Origin: Piezodorus guildinii
Taxonomy: Eukaryota > Arthropoda > Insecta > Hemiptera > Pentatomidae
Length of the DNA stretch: 64,000 nucleotides
NCBI GenBank assembly: GCA_023052935.1
Contig: CM041292.1
Location: 135,422,951 to 135,486,950 of the forward strand
Direction of reading: 5' to 3'
In this document: one piece after another, positions 37,191 to 49,029 of the stretch
Numbering within the stretch: position 1 is the first letter of the stretch
Layout of the letters: every line of letters begins with the position of its first letter
Position numbers and translations under genes: made by a program
The notes under the pieces: generated by a model
Seen by the model: only the letters and a program-made list of their open reading frames with translations
The model's database searches: none
What the model was told of the DNA's origin: nothing

Positions 37191-37520
37191 AGCTAGTATA
37201 GAAAATACCGACAGACAGAAGAAAGAGCAATAAGGAGCTAGTGAAATTGAAGGTAAAGGGTGCCCTGATTGAAAAATAACATCGTTACCGAATCATCTGG
37301 ACGTCTTTGTCAACCGCTAACCAACAAATGGTCGGCTTTCTTTGATGATGGCAACCCTTCATCTGGTTCCGTCCCATTTAGCGTCCACCTCCGGTAATTC
37401 GTCTCTTTGTGACGGCTCTTCAATATATCTGCAACAAATTGTGATAGCTCTTCTTAGGGCCTTATAACATTCGCGGCTATTGTCTGCCTCAATGTCAAAC
37501 ATTTATAGCTAAGAGATTGT
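37190..37520. other. GC-elevated non-coding island
   Basis: Mixed composition and no frame of useful length. Contains CCTCCGGTAATTCG. Possible regulatory DNA. Confidence 0.2.
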
Positions 37521-37689
37521 AATGCGTTTTCTCTTGACTACTAAGCAATAACTATGAGGAAACCAGCAATAAATTTTCTATTTACTGCATAGTAAGAACT
37601 ACCAGGAAATTTAACTTCTTTCAATGTTGCAAAATATTACTTGCCGGTACTTCACCTTAATTAGTTTTTTCCTTTTAACTTTCATTTCC

Positions 37690-38690
37690 CTATATATGAA
37701 ATAATATAAAAATAATAATAAAATAAGGGGAAGTACTGCGATCGTAAACAATTTTCGAATTTGAGTTTTCAACGAAAATACACGTTGTAGGGTAACCTAA
37801 GTCCAAATAACCCACTTCTGTGTCTGGTAACTCCAGCGCGAAATCGAAAAGTTCTATGAAACTGAAATTTCATATTTGAAACAATTACTATGCGCCCGAG
37901 ATGTTACAGAATCTTTTTCTTCAAAATTAACTAACCAGAAAAGCCACTTTATTCCATGCAATTTCCATCTTTTTAAAATTTTCTCAAAAACGGCTCTTAC
38001 GTTTTTGATGAACCTCGCTATATCGATGTAAAATTTAATGGGCTTTAATATCACGTAGGTTTCATTGTGATTGAAATAGTCTAACAGGGGTTAAATGTTG
38101 ATATTTTAAATTTTCTTCCTATCATGTAACTTTAATTTTGTGGATTTAAAAATAATTAAGCTTATCAACTTGTTAACATTGATAAATAATGCCTAAATAT
38201 GGAAGTTGAGCGAATATTATTAACAACTAAAGGAGATAAGTTCAAACATTTTTTTTTTTTTTTTTGCAATTTTTCTGTTTTTGAGCATAAGACCAGTAGT
38301 ATGTATAATATACTATTGGAAAGCTAAAGATTTTAGAAAACATATTACCTAATACTCGGAATTTTAAAAGTTAATGGAGAGTAATGGAAAGCATATAAAG
38401 CTAACTGATTGTTGTAGATAAAAATATAATAGATTATTTAATACAACACATCCAAACATTATGTAATGATTTCTTTGATCTTTTTTCTTCTCTAGGTTTA
38501 TTAAAAAAATCTTAAATTAATTTTAACAACCGAGATATGTGAAGTCGTATGTTGCGCTCACCAGATTTTTTCTTTATTCATTGGATTAAATAATTTATGA
38601 AATTTCGTTAGAATTGAAATAGCGAAACATTTCCAAATGCAAAAATCGAAAGGCGCTCGAAACTGAATGTCACGGATATCTCAGCAACCA
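37690..38690 (-). repeat. Dispersed repeat DR-1, copy E (longest)
   Basis: Longest recognised copy. In minus-strand order it carries ATCTGGTGAGCGCAACATAC, CTCGGTTGTTAAAATTAA, the TTAGTTG core, TTATTTGGACTTAGG, and ends TTACGATCGCAGTACTTCCC near 37740. The 66-codon ORF at 37854-38054 is not shared with other copies. Confidence 0.6.
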
Positions 38691-39697
38691 TTTCACCTTT
38701 ATCGATTTAAAGGAGGAGATAAAGGTATATATCAGATGATTGTTTTTTTTTTATTTTGCTCAATAGGTTTTCAGAAATCAGGTAGATGAGTTTTATTGCA
38801 GTGTATCTGTTAATTGACCAAAAAATATCAACTTTGATCTTAAACGATATCGTTACGATGTTAAAAACTGGATTGATTTTTGAAAATTAATTCTATAAAT
38901 TAAGACATAAATTGGCAACACACATAACAACTTTCAATAATATTTATTTGTAACTTAATAATTTAATATTTTTTTTATTTAGAAGGGAGGTTGAGGTTAT
39001 GTATTTGTACATAAATCAATGTCGCACACTACATCACACATCCCCCTTCCCTTAACTAGTCTTAATTTTCTTGACTTGACATTTTTTTTAAATATCAAAA
39101 ATACTAGTTTTCGCTAAAGGATTCATATTATTTTCCTGTCCTATTACTATGTTCCAAATAATATTTATTAGTTCTAGATATAATTTTGTGATCAAGTTAT
39201 TAAATAATTTTACTGTCTATCATCTATGACGGATTAACCTTCAGTTTGGTATAATTAAATTTCGGGCATCCTAATCCAAAGAAGAGGACTTTTTTTAGAT
39301 ACTGGACTTCCATTAGTATTTTGATGAGTGTGTTCTTGGGTTTGTGCCTAGGCATAATTTAAGAGACAGTCGTTCTCAAATTTTCAAAAGTCGATCAATC
39401 AAATCGTTTCGTTTTTTGGATTCTTCTTTTGAAAGATAGACTAAAGTTATGTCAGTATTGTACAACCACAAATGTATATTTGTACACACAATATATCTAT
39501 AGATATAGATGTAAGCATATAGTAATGTTGTAAATTTAATTTTAATAAGAAAAGGCGAATGATAAGCCTAGTGAAAAAATAAAAAGTCGTTTAAACTAAA
39601 TGCTCTAATGTCTTAGCAACTATTTCACATACATCAAGGTCATGAGCTAAATATGAAAAAAAAAAATATATTGGGGATGTATAGACCACTGTATAGA

Positions 39698-39866
39698 TTA
39701 TCGTCGGTAGAAATAATCGGGAGTAAGTCTTATTTTAATATTTTAATTTTGTCGACGTTTCGGCTCTAACTTGTGAGCCATCATCTGAGCATTACTGAGC
39801 CATGTCAAGCATAAACTGGTTTATGCATTAAGAAGACTGACTTCCGATAATTTCTACCAACGATAA
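39698..39866 (-). mobile_element. 169-bp terminal-inverted-repeat element with hammerhead-like core
   Basis: Termini TTATCGTCGGTAGAAATAAT (39698-39717) and the matching inverted end at 39831-39866 form an inverted repeat of about 35 bp with a few mismatches. A second hairpin, GCATAAAC/GTTTATGC, lies at about 39810-39827. The central part holds a hammerhead-like core on the minus strand. Non-coding. Third independent example in this window of an inverted-repeat element with this core. Confidence 0.65.
39748..39795 (-). ncRNA. Hammerhead-like ribozyme core
   Basis: Minus strand: CAGATGA (one change from CTGATGA; complement of 39781-39787), a perfect GGCTC/GAGCC stem II, then GAAACGTC (complement of 39754-39761). 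The stem II and the GAAACGTC box match the hammerhead layout better than the other copies, but the first box is altered and stem I is weak. Confidence 0.45.
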
Positions 39867-40079
39867 AAAATATTTACAATAAATATTGATGGCAATTATC
39901 AAGTAGAGTATTACATTACTTCAGCAAGTCTTGTTCATCATTTCATTTGTAGAACATCTAGTCTGATCTTAGTTTTAAACTTGTCATTTAATACCTAAGG
40001 GTTTTGTGAACTTCCTCAAATGTGCAAGTCATTCATTACATGAATAAGGTAACAAATCCTGTGGAAGTAGGAACTAATC

Positions 40080-40410
40080 CAAACGCAAACAGCTGGGCCG
40101 CCCGATAATGGCCGATGTAAGAGTTGTAATTGGCTAGCGGAGATCTATTTCGTTCAGCGTTAATCCTCCGGAGTCGATGGGCAGCTATAAAGTACGACTA
40201 AGTCAAAAGCCCCTTACAGAGGGAAGAGAGGAAGGCGCGCCCGTCGAATACAAAGGAGCACCCTGTATTGTTTCAGTATTTATTGACTTTATTACTTGCA
40301 ATAAGGGCTTTATTAATATTTATATAGTTAAGTTGCCCTTTGAAGGTCTTTCCAGCAGCAACAAACAAGAAGATGGCTCACTCATAATTTTTCAATAAGA
40401 AGTAATGAAA
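40080..40410. other. GC-elevated island
   Basis: Contains a 73-codon plus-strand frame (40177-40398). Its first half is balanced (GSYKVRLSQKPLTEGREEGA) but the rest is AT-driven. No splice or homology support, so more likely non-coding conserved DNA than a gene. Confidence 0.2.
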
Positions 40411-40917
40411 ACAGGTTCATTAAGTCAGTGAGCTGTAAAATTTAATATTTATATAAATCAGCTCTAAAAAGGGAAACATGGAACCAATAAATTAGAAAGG
40501 AAAATTAAATTTAAAATATAAATGCTGCTTGTATCACACAACGTACCTAATTTCCAACTTAAATTAAATTTTAAAAGTTTTAATAATATGGTTTTTCCCA
40601 TTCATCAATCAATAAAATTGGTGGAATAAATGGAACTTTGTATATATAAATTAGGAATATTGAAAAAAAAAAAAAAATGAGATACAATGATACAGTGTGT
40701 TTGTAATAAAAGAGCATATAGTAATAAAGCAAATAATATGGAGGGATGAAAAATTTAAACTTGTGTTATTTCCTTTCCTTTAAAGCCTGCAATTGATGTC
40801 GAAGTTCCGGAACATATTTCAATTATGTTGAAATTAATAACGATAATTATTAAAAAACAATAATGAATTTTTTTTCTATCTTCGAAAATAACGTAATTAC
40901 AAGCGTATATATAGCAT

Positions 40918-41105
40918 TTCCAAGTCAATTTTAACCTTTTCCAAGTCAAATGTAACTTTTTCCAAGTCAAATGTAACCTTTTCCAAGTCAAATGTAACCC
41001 TTTCCATTTCAAATGTCACCTTTTCCATTTCAAATGTCACCTTTTCCAAGTCAAATGTCACCTTTTCCATTTCAAATGTTACCTTTTCCAAGTCAAATGT
41101 CACCT
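40918..41105 (-). repeat. 21-bp tandem array, left arm
   Basis: About nine units of AAGGTGACATTTGACTTGGA-type sequence, with two alternating variants (GACTTGG and GAAATGG). Because 21 is a multiple of three, several frames stay open on both strands and translate as seven-residue repeats such as KVTFDLE. This is a property of the repeat, not evidence of a gene. Confidence 0.9.
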
Positions 41106-41344
41106 TTTTCTTTACTTCTAGCCTTAAATATTCCGTTTTATTTATTTATTTATTGAAAAATAATTAGTTTAATTAAAATTATGACTTTTTTAATAATTTT
41201 GGCATATCCTATCGCTATTTTTTTTCTGTTTTTTAGATATTTGATAACAAGTTCTGTTTTTTACGAACTAATATTTAAAAAAATTAATTATTGTCTATTT
41301 AGTTTTAAGATAGTTGTTGATTTTGAATTTTTAGAGGGAAGGGA

Positions 41345-42405
41345 TACTTTTTGGGAATAATTAATGTGTTTTCGGGTATTATAATTACGTTTTTCGAGAT
41401 GTATTTTTTATCGCTCGCGTGCATATTAACTCGCATTTGCTTTTAATGTTTTTTATTGATATAGGGATTAATTAATGTGCTTTCGTGTGGTTATGATTAC
41501 GTTTTTCGAGCGGTATTTTTTATCGCCCTCGTTTATCTTAACTAAAATTTACTTTTTATATTTTTTATTGATATAGGGATTAATTATTGTGCTTTCGGGT
41601 GGTTATGATTAAGTTTTTTGAGCTGTATCTTTTATCGCTCATGGGTATTTCAACTCGCATTTACTTTTAATGTTTTTTATAGATATATAGGTTATTAATT
41701 GTATTTGCGGATCTTGTAATTACGTTTTTCTAGCTGTATCTTTTTATCGCTCATGGGTTTTTTAACTCGCATTTATTTTTAATGATTTTTATTGATATAG
41801 GGATTAATTAATGTGCTTTAGGGTGGTTATGAATACGTTTTTTGAGCTCTATCTTTTATCGCTCATGCGTATTTCAACTCGCATTTACTTTTAATGTTTT
41901 TTATTGATATAGGGATTACTTAATGTGCTTTCGGGTGGTTATGATTACGTTTTTCGAGCTGTATTTTTTATCGCTCATGGGTATTTCAACTCGCATTTAC
42001 TGTTAATGTTTTTTATTGATATAGGCATTAATTGTTGTGCTTTCGGGTGGTTATGATTACGTTTTTTGAGCTTTATCTTTTATCGCTCATGCGTATTTCA
42101 ACTCGCATTTACTTTTAATGTTTTTTATTGATATATAGGTTAGTAATTGTCTTTCCGGGTGTTGTAATTACGTTTTTTGAGCTGTATTTATTGTCGCTTG
42201 TTCGCATTCCAACTTGCATTTACTTCTAATCTTTTTATTGTTATAGGGGATCTATACTTGTGTTTTTGGGTGGTTATGAAAAAACTTTTTTGGACTGCTT
42301 ATTCTATAGCTCGCGCACGTTTCAACTTAGAGCTAATATCATTTTATATTTTGATAGAATGGTCTTTCTTTGTTTTTGTTTTAGGGGATTCTGATTACAT
42401 GTTTT
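41345..42405 (+). repeat. About 115-bp tandem array, left arm
   Basis: About nine units, each with TTGATATAGGGATTAATTAA, GTGCTTTCGGGTGGTTATGA, a TTTTTCGAGCTGTATTTTTT segment, ATCGCTCATGGGTATTTCAA and CTCGCATTTACTTTTAATG. Divergence rises towards the element centre. Confidence 0.85.
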
Positions 42406-42949
42406 GAACATTAATCTTTTATGCGCTTGGAAATTTCTACATACCGTAGATATTATGTTATAATTTGAAGTAAAAATTATTTTTTGTGTTTTTCCACGTT
42501 CTGATTACTTTTTTTAACTGGATGTTACATCGCGATTGCGCATTGTTCTAGATCACTTTTATTTAAGGTAAAATGTGCACTAGCTATAAAAAAATGTCAT
42601 AAACTCTATTAGTATTCCCCAAAACACTATAAACGATCCCTCTATCAAATATTTATGAAATAAGAACAGTAACTTAAAATGAGTAAAAGCGATAACAACT
42701 AAGGTTCAAATAATGTTATAAGAACATCCGAAAATAGAATAAATTATCAGATAATTGTAAGAACAAGTGAGAAAGTGGGTCCATTATAAAATATTTAGTT
42801 GAAAAAACTTACTCAGGACGCTATAAAGGGAACTATAACTAATCCTTTTATAAAAAAATAATAATAAAAATATTAAATAAAAAAAAGCTAAATGATGTAT
42901 ATTCCAACACCGTTATAATGAGAACTAAAAGCAAAATAATCAATCCCAA

Positions 42950-43790
42950 TATCCATCAAAAACTTAATCATAACCACCCGAAAGCACAATAATTAATCCA
43001 TATATCAATAAAAAACATAAAAAGTAAATACGAGTAGAAATACCCATGAGCGATAAAAAATACAGCTCGAAAAACGTAATCATAACCACCCGAAAGCACA
43101 TTAATTAATCCCTGTATCAATAAAAATCATTAAAAATAAATGCGAGTTAATATGAAAGTGAGCGATAAAATATACATCTCGAAAAACGTAATTATAATAC
43201 CCGAAAACACATTAATTAATCCCTATATCAATAAAAAACATAAAAAGTAATGCGAGTTGAAATACCTATGAGCGATAAAAAATACAGCTCGAAAAACGAA
43301 TTCATAACCACCCGTAAGCACAATAATTAATCCCTATATCAATAAAAAACATAAAAAGTAAATGCGAGTTGAAAAACCCATGAGCGACAAAAAATACAGC
43401 TCAAAAAACGTGATTACAAGACCCGCAAATACAATTAATAACCTATATGTCTATAAAAAACATTAAAAGTAAATGCGAGTTGAAATACCCATGAGCGATA
43501 AAAGATACAGCTCAAAAAACTTAATCATAACCACCCGAAAGCACAATAATTAATCCCTATATCAATAAAAAATATAAAAAGTAAATTTTAGTTAAGATAA
43601 ACGAGGGCGATAAAAAATACCGCTCGAAAAACGTAATCATAACCACCCGAAAGCACATTAATTAATCCCTATATCAATAAAAAACATTAAAAGCAAATGC
43701 GAGTTAATATGCACGCGAGCGATAAAAAATACATCTCGAAAAACGTAATTATAATACCCGAAAACACATTAATTATTCCCAAAAAGTATC
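42950..43790 (-). repeat. About 115-bp tandem array, right arm
   Basis: About eight inverted units of the same repeat as 41345-42405. The outer four align with the left arm in order, including shared variants such as GCCCTCGTTTATCTTAAC. The inner ones do not. Confidence 0.85.
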
Positions 43791-44027
43791 CCTTCCCTCT
43801 AAAAATTCAAAATCAACAACTATCTTAAAACTAAATAGACAATAATTAATTTTTTTAAATATTAGTTCGTAAAAAACAGAACTTGTTATCAAATATCTAA
43901 AAAACAGAAAAAAATAGCGATAGGATATGCCAAAATTATTAAAAAAGTCATAATTTTAATTAAACTAATTATTTTTCAATAAATAAATAAATAAAACGGA
44001 ATATTTAAGGCTAGAAGTGAAGAAAAA

Positions 44028-44215
44028 GGTGACATTTGACTTGGAAAAGGTAACATTTGAAATGGAAAAGGTGACATTTGACTTGGAAAAGGTGACATTT
44101 GAAATGGAAAAGGTGACATTTGAAATGGAAAGGGTTACATTTGACTTGGAAAAGGTTACATTTGACTTGGAAAAAGTTACATTTGACTTGGAAAAGGTTA
44201 CAATTGACTTGGAAA
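44028..44215 (+). repeat. 21-bp tandem array, right arm
   Basis: Inverted counterpart of 40918-41105 with the same order of unit variants. The overlapping ORFs at 43965-44339 (minus) and 44017-44352 (plus) are translations of the array plus flanking AT-rich sequence. Confidence 0.9.
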
Positions 44216-44349
44216 TGCTATATAAGCGAGATTTCAACTTTTTTTCATTTTTCCGTTTGTTTTTTTTGTTTTTTTTTAATCGCGCTTTACTGATTCTAAA
44301 ACTCTTTATACACTTTTCTCTATCTTGGTATTTTAACATAAATCAAAAT

Positions 44350-45235
44350 TAGTGTGCGCTCAACATCTTTTGGGTGGCCCATTTTTTATAATTGCCAATA
44401 TGTAAGCAGGACCTGTGGGGGCTTCCCAGAGAAACTTGTGAAGGGTTCATCACTTGCGATCTTTTTATTCATGTTTTTAAAAATCATCATCCCAAGTTTA
44501 AGAAATAAATTAATCCTTTCCTATTCAGACTGCTGGTGTTCCATAAGGCAGCATCCTCAGAACTATCATTTACACTGTCTATACGGCTGATACTCTCAAA
44601 CAATCCAAACACTTTCTGTTCTACGCATACTTATGACACTTGTTTATTATCTGTAAATAATGATCCCAATACTACACCCCAAACTCTTCAATCCTACATC
44701 AAAGACCTTGACAACGGTGATATTGAAAAAAAAAACTCCAAGAAATATCTTTACACTTTCGCCGTCAACCTATGACTTTCTGCTCTATAATATCTTTTAA
44801 TAACACTTGGCACCCTTATAAACGACAAGAAACTGTTCGATGTTTTCGACTACTTCAATTCTTACTCCACAACATTGTTTCTAATCTTACACTAAATTAC
44901 AAACAGCTCATTTTCATGACTATCATAAGGCTCATCTAGAATGGCGAAGTTGAGCTTTAGGGCTCTACTTAGCCATCGAAATCTTCTTGTATCCAATCAA
45001 AAATCCTTTTCGGAATCCTCAATGCATCTTACTTTGACACGAATAAAATCATGTATAACTTTAAGTTGCATGTGTTACTGACTTAGCCCGAACCGGTACC
45101 AATCTTCATATCACAACCTCCATTCGCACTCAAACCCATTGTTTTTAATCCTTGCTTCCTCTTCGATACCTATATCTCCTTATAATCCGCCTAGGAAACT
45201 GAAAATAAAATGGTCGTGAGACATTCTGCTTTAGA
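44350..45235 (+). mobile_element. Degenerate LINE fragment (reverse transcriptase to 3' end)
   Basis: A plus-strand fragment with multiple frameshifts resembles the Jockey-type ORF2 from the region before the VPQGS motif to the C-terminus. GCTGGTGTTCCATAAGGCAG at 44532-44551 equals the AGVPQG motif with a mutated codon. Later parts match the ELWG and ILRNPQ-like segments. It begins about 130 bp from the foldback element and ends tail to tail with the next LINE. The short ORFs at 44354-44775 are pieces of it. Confidence 0.65.
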
Positions 45236-45299
45236 ATATTTACTACAAGTCTGCTTCATATATTTTGTCTATTAGGATATTTACTGGTTAAAACCTATT

Positions 45300-47690
45300 T
45301 GTAATAATAAGTATTTTATTTATTTCTATATGAACATTAGTAATAATGATATAAGATCCCATTCACGCAATATATACAGTATACAATGATAAAGTCGAAT
45401 TAAATAAAATATAATATATATACAAAATAAAAAATCAAACAACAACCTATAATTGAGATAAATACAAATAAATGATATATATAGAATTAAGTAATAATAA
45501 ATATAAAAACAAAACAAATCAACACATTAATCTACAATTGAGATAAATAAAAGTTTGCATATAAACAAACATCATACAAACAAACATAACTATATACAAA
45601 ATATACAAGTGCTATAGGGACTCCAGACTGGGCTATCCCTCCACTTGTGGAGGAAAAAGCGGAATCCAAGAGATTCTAGACACTCGCTCTCAGCCGCGTC
45701 ACTGGTGTGAATCATTGGAGGCCGAACTAGGGCGCAATAGCCACAAACATACATTACATGAGTGGAGGATCTGACCAGTTTCAGAACTCCAATAAACGTT
45801 TACAATACGTCTCGCGGCCACTGCCGTTTCAATCTTCGAGGAGGATTGTAGGGATGGGTGGTACTGTATAGGGATTGTGCTAGAGGGTTAGGATGATGAC
45901 TAAGGTTCTGATGAAATATGGAAAATTTGGATGGTACCAGGTCTAAAATAAACGGTGTTTTAAGGTTGTGGTGTATGGTACAGTTGCTAACGTAATAAGG
46001 AGCATTAACTATTGTTCGGAGGACTTTGGATTGGAAGGATTGGATGCGTTTAGTGTTAGAATGTTTAGCTGTCCCCCAAAGTTCAAGTCCGTAGGTCCAT
46101 ATTGGTTTCAGTACTGTCTTGTATATTAGTAATTTGTTGTCAACTGTAAGATGAGATTTTCTATTTAGTAGTCTGTATAACTGGCCGAATCTGCAGTTGA
46201 GTTCTTTTCTTTTAAGTCTTGTGTGTGGGTTCCACGTCAGTCTTTTGTATAGTAAAAAGCCAAGATACCGGACTGTGCCAGAGGAAGGAAGCGGTAGGAA
46301 ATTGAAATAATCCGTTGGACAGGATTTGCGTCGAAGAGTGAATGTGACGTGTGAGCACTTGTTTTCGTTCACCTTAATACGCCAAGCTTTACACCAGTCT
46401 TCGACAAGGAAAAGGTGTTTTTTAAATTAAGCGATGCTGCTTCAGGATCGGAATTGGATGACAAAATGGCGGTATCATCAGCAGAAGGGTATCGGGACCG
46501 GTAGGGATATCGGCCGTGTAGAGGATGTAGAGGACGGGCCCCAAGACTCTGCCTTGAGGAACACCAGCCTCAACAATATAATGTATGGAAAATTCTGAAC
46601 CACAGCGAACTCGGGAGGAGCGGTTTGATAGATAGGATCGGAGGACTAGGTATAAGGATTGGGGTAAATGGGTTTTGAGCTTAAATAGCAATCCCGGGTG
46701 CCGCACCCGGCCAAAAGCTTGAGCTATGTCCAGAAAGGCACCCGAACAATACTCCTTGCACTCAAGGGCGGAGGAAATGTGGTCTACAACTCGGAGTCCT
46801 TGCTGAACCGTGGAATGTTGAGGGCGAAATCCATACTGATGTAAAGGAAAATTTTGAAATTTGGCTAGGATTCGTTTTAGTAGGAGTTTTCGAAAATTTT
46901 GGAGGGGATCGGAAGAAGGCTAATAGGTCTGTAGGATGACGTACAGTTGGAGGATTTGCCTGGTTTTAGGAAAAGGATGACAGTCGAGTGTTTCCACAAC
47001 AGAGGGAAATAGGTAGTGCGTAGGATACAGTTATAAATATATGTAAGGAATGTAATGGCTTTAGGTGGAAGTTGTCTTAAGATTTGAGGAGTAAGGAGAT
47101 CGTATCCAGGGGATTTGCGGAGAGGAAGCTTTTTAAGAAGATATCTGACCTCAGAGGGATTAACTGCTTTAGGTGGTAAGGAGAGTTTTATTGGTGACGT
47201 AAAGAACTCTTCAACTGCTGCAGTATGGATCGGATTGAGTTCTGGATGAGGGGTAAAAACTTTGGCAAGGTGCTGTGCAAATTCCTCGGCCTTATCCTTG
47301 TCAGAAGCAGCCCACGAACTATCACAGCGCCGGAGAGGATGGGAAATGGTGTGGGATTTTAGGATTCTCTTCGTGACATTCCACAGGGAATTGTCACGAG
47401 TCGAGAGAGAGGTAGGTATTGTAGGATTGAGAACGTAAGATCGCCAACTCCCGCTTTAATTTTCTACAAAAAAAGTTATAGTAGCGGCGATCTTCTGGGT
47501 GGCGGGTGCGTTGCCATAATGTTCTGGCTCGGCGTTTGCTGTTGATGAGGTCTGTCATGTGTTGTGGTAAATGGCTTTTATTTGTGAATTATTTGGGAGT
47601 GCTTGGGAGAGGAGGCAGTCCAGGCGGCTTGTTGAATAGCGGTTGTAAAGGAATATACGGCGTCGTCAAGGTCATTTATTAAGTAATAAA
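45300..47690 (-). mobile_element. 5'-truncated Jockey-type LINE copy
   Basis: Homologous to the intact element at 52627-57576 from about ORF2 residue 260 to the 3' UTR. The 3' UTR block with CCGCGTCACTGGTGTGAATC at about 45694 parallels that at 52970-52990. An AT-rich 3' tail region covers about 45300-45600. The 5' part, including endonuclease and ORF1, is missing. Frameshifts and internal stops show it is dead, though divergence from the intact copy is moderate. Confidence 0.85.
45800..47690 (-). pseudogene. ORF2 reverse-transcriptase pseudogene
   Basis: Two open pieces remain: 45800-46372 (190 codons, matching the last 190 residues of the intact ORF2, including WTYGLELWGTAK and the IQSFQSKVLRTIV segment) and 46422-46706 (matching intact residues about 595-685, with EAGVPQG). 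The YADD-like FADD box is still encoded near 46465-46480, but in a different frame from the VPQG piece, which shows a frameshift between them. Upstream to 47690 homology continues through broken frames. The product, an RNA-templated DNA polymerase, cannot be made from this copy. Confidence 0.85.
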
Positions 47691-47999
47691 GTAGTATATT
47701 TCATGTAGTAAAAAAAAATATGAATGAAATGAATCAATTCTATATTGATGATGTCGGTTGCTGCTTATATATTGTTGATGTATGTTGACGGTTGTAACGT
47801 TTGAATTAATGGAAGGTAGGAGTTAAACATGTCGGCGTTCTTCATTTCATCTAATATTTTTAACCTTTTTTTCGATTTGTTGATATCGTATTGTAAATGA
47901 CGATTTTACTTAAGGTACGAGGTAAAGTCTCCCTACCAAACACCTAAAATTTTCAAGAAGTAGAGGGATAAGAAGGAGCTAATACAAAAGGTAAGAGCG

Positions 48000-48260
48000 T
48001 ACTAGTGTCTTTTTGCTCGGCCGAGTAATGGAACAATTTGTCGAGGAGGGTGCGCTGGCTTACATATTTGATAGTATAATCCAGGCTGTGTGTCGCCTAA
48101 TCAGTGCAGTCCCGGCTCTATTAAACATTGAGCGGGACGATTCCTCATTTGTCGGGGCCTAACTCCTCGCCTTGAGATTATTTCCTGGATGATTTGTATT
48201 CTGGAGGAGTAAGAGTTCTGCCTCTTCGACGAGCTGCAGGTTTTGTCGAACCAGAATAAC
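48000..48260. other. GC-elevated non-coding island
   Basis: Balanced composition, no long frame, contains CGGCCGAG and AATCAGTGCAGTCCCGG blocks. Candidate regulatory DNA. Confidence 0.2.
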
Positions 48261-48883
48261 CTAATATCATTATTTTCAAACTCTGGTTTTCCATCAGCAG
48301 CACTTAAAATTTTACATAAATCATTTAATTTAATTTCAATATTGTTAATAATCAGTTACATTCAACTTTAAACAGCAGCAACTGGGTTAAGAAAGTAGCA
48401 CTGAGATCTCCTGGAGTACACTTTTAAACTACACTAGATGGATTTAGTTGTCACTTCAGAGGCTTGTTGTATATTGAAAGATCGTATTATAAATAATATA
48501 AATACTATAATACCATCTTTTCTATTAATATTATATATTTTTGTTTTTCCTTCTTAGGCTATACTGGGATTGAAGGAGAGGAATTAATGCCAGAGATAAC
48601 AGTCTATCCCCTTCCTCCTCCCTAATTTTTTATTAAGTAATTTTTCTCCGTTTCTTGTGCGTCTGAGACTTAAAGGTTCCTATTTATTAAAAATTTAGTA
48701 AGAATTTTTTTGTGAAGTGTATTTGAATGCAATGAAAAATCTCTGTTGCGTTACTTAGGTTGTATATTTATTTTAGTACGAGGAAAAGAGTGAGCATTTA
48801 TTTCATGGGTTTTACTACAAACAACTCGTGGAAAAAAAAAAAAAAATTAAATCACAACATGGAAAAAATATATATATTTTCAA

Positions 48884-49027
48884 TATAATCACAATTTAAT
48901 TTTACCACTAATTATAGATTAGATGATTAGATTATAACTACCAAATGAACCAAACATTTGATGATTGTAAGGATGTCTCATCCGTAATCATTTATAAATA
49001 TTTTGTCAATATGTAAAAATGTAAATA
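48884..49027 (-). repeat. 144-bp repeat DR-3, copy 2
   Basis: Inverted near-identical copy of 26036-26179; the single difference is A for G within TTTATAAATGATTA. Confidence 0.85.
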
Positions 49028-49029
49028 AA

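Larger units (their letters stand above)
40906..44223. mobile_element. 3.3-kb foldback element with nested tandem arrays in both arms
   Basis: Left and right arms are inverted copies centred near 42566. In order, each arm has an AT-rich tip (TATATAGCATTTCC), a 21-bp tandem array, a unique spacer of about 240 bp, and a tandem array of about 115-bp units. The outer parts pair almost base for base. The inner units no longer correspond one to one, and about 540 bp in the middle is unique or highly decayed. AAGCG at 40901-40905 and 44224-44228 directly flanks the tips and could be a 5-bp target-site duplication. No protein is encoded. The design recalls Drosophila FB foldback transposons; family assignment is inference. 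Confidence 0.75.

Noticed and set aside
40177..40398. 73-codon plus-strand ORF as a gene
   Set aside because: Only the first third has balanced composition. No homology or splice context is visible, so it is kept as part of a GC-elevated island.
44017..44352. A repeat protein (KVTFDLE units) on the plus strand, with a matching frame on the minus strand and another at 40897-41103
   Set aside because: The 21-bp DNA repeat keeps several frames open on both strands and in both arms of a foldback element. There is no start context or conserved domain.
45326..45517. 63-codon Tyr/Ile-rich minus-strand ORF
   Set aside because: It falls in the AT-rich 3' tail region of a dead LINE copy and has random AT-rich composition.
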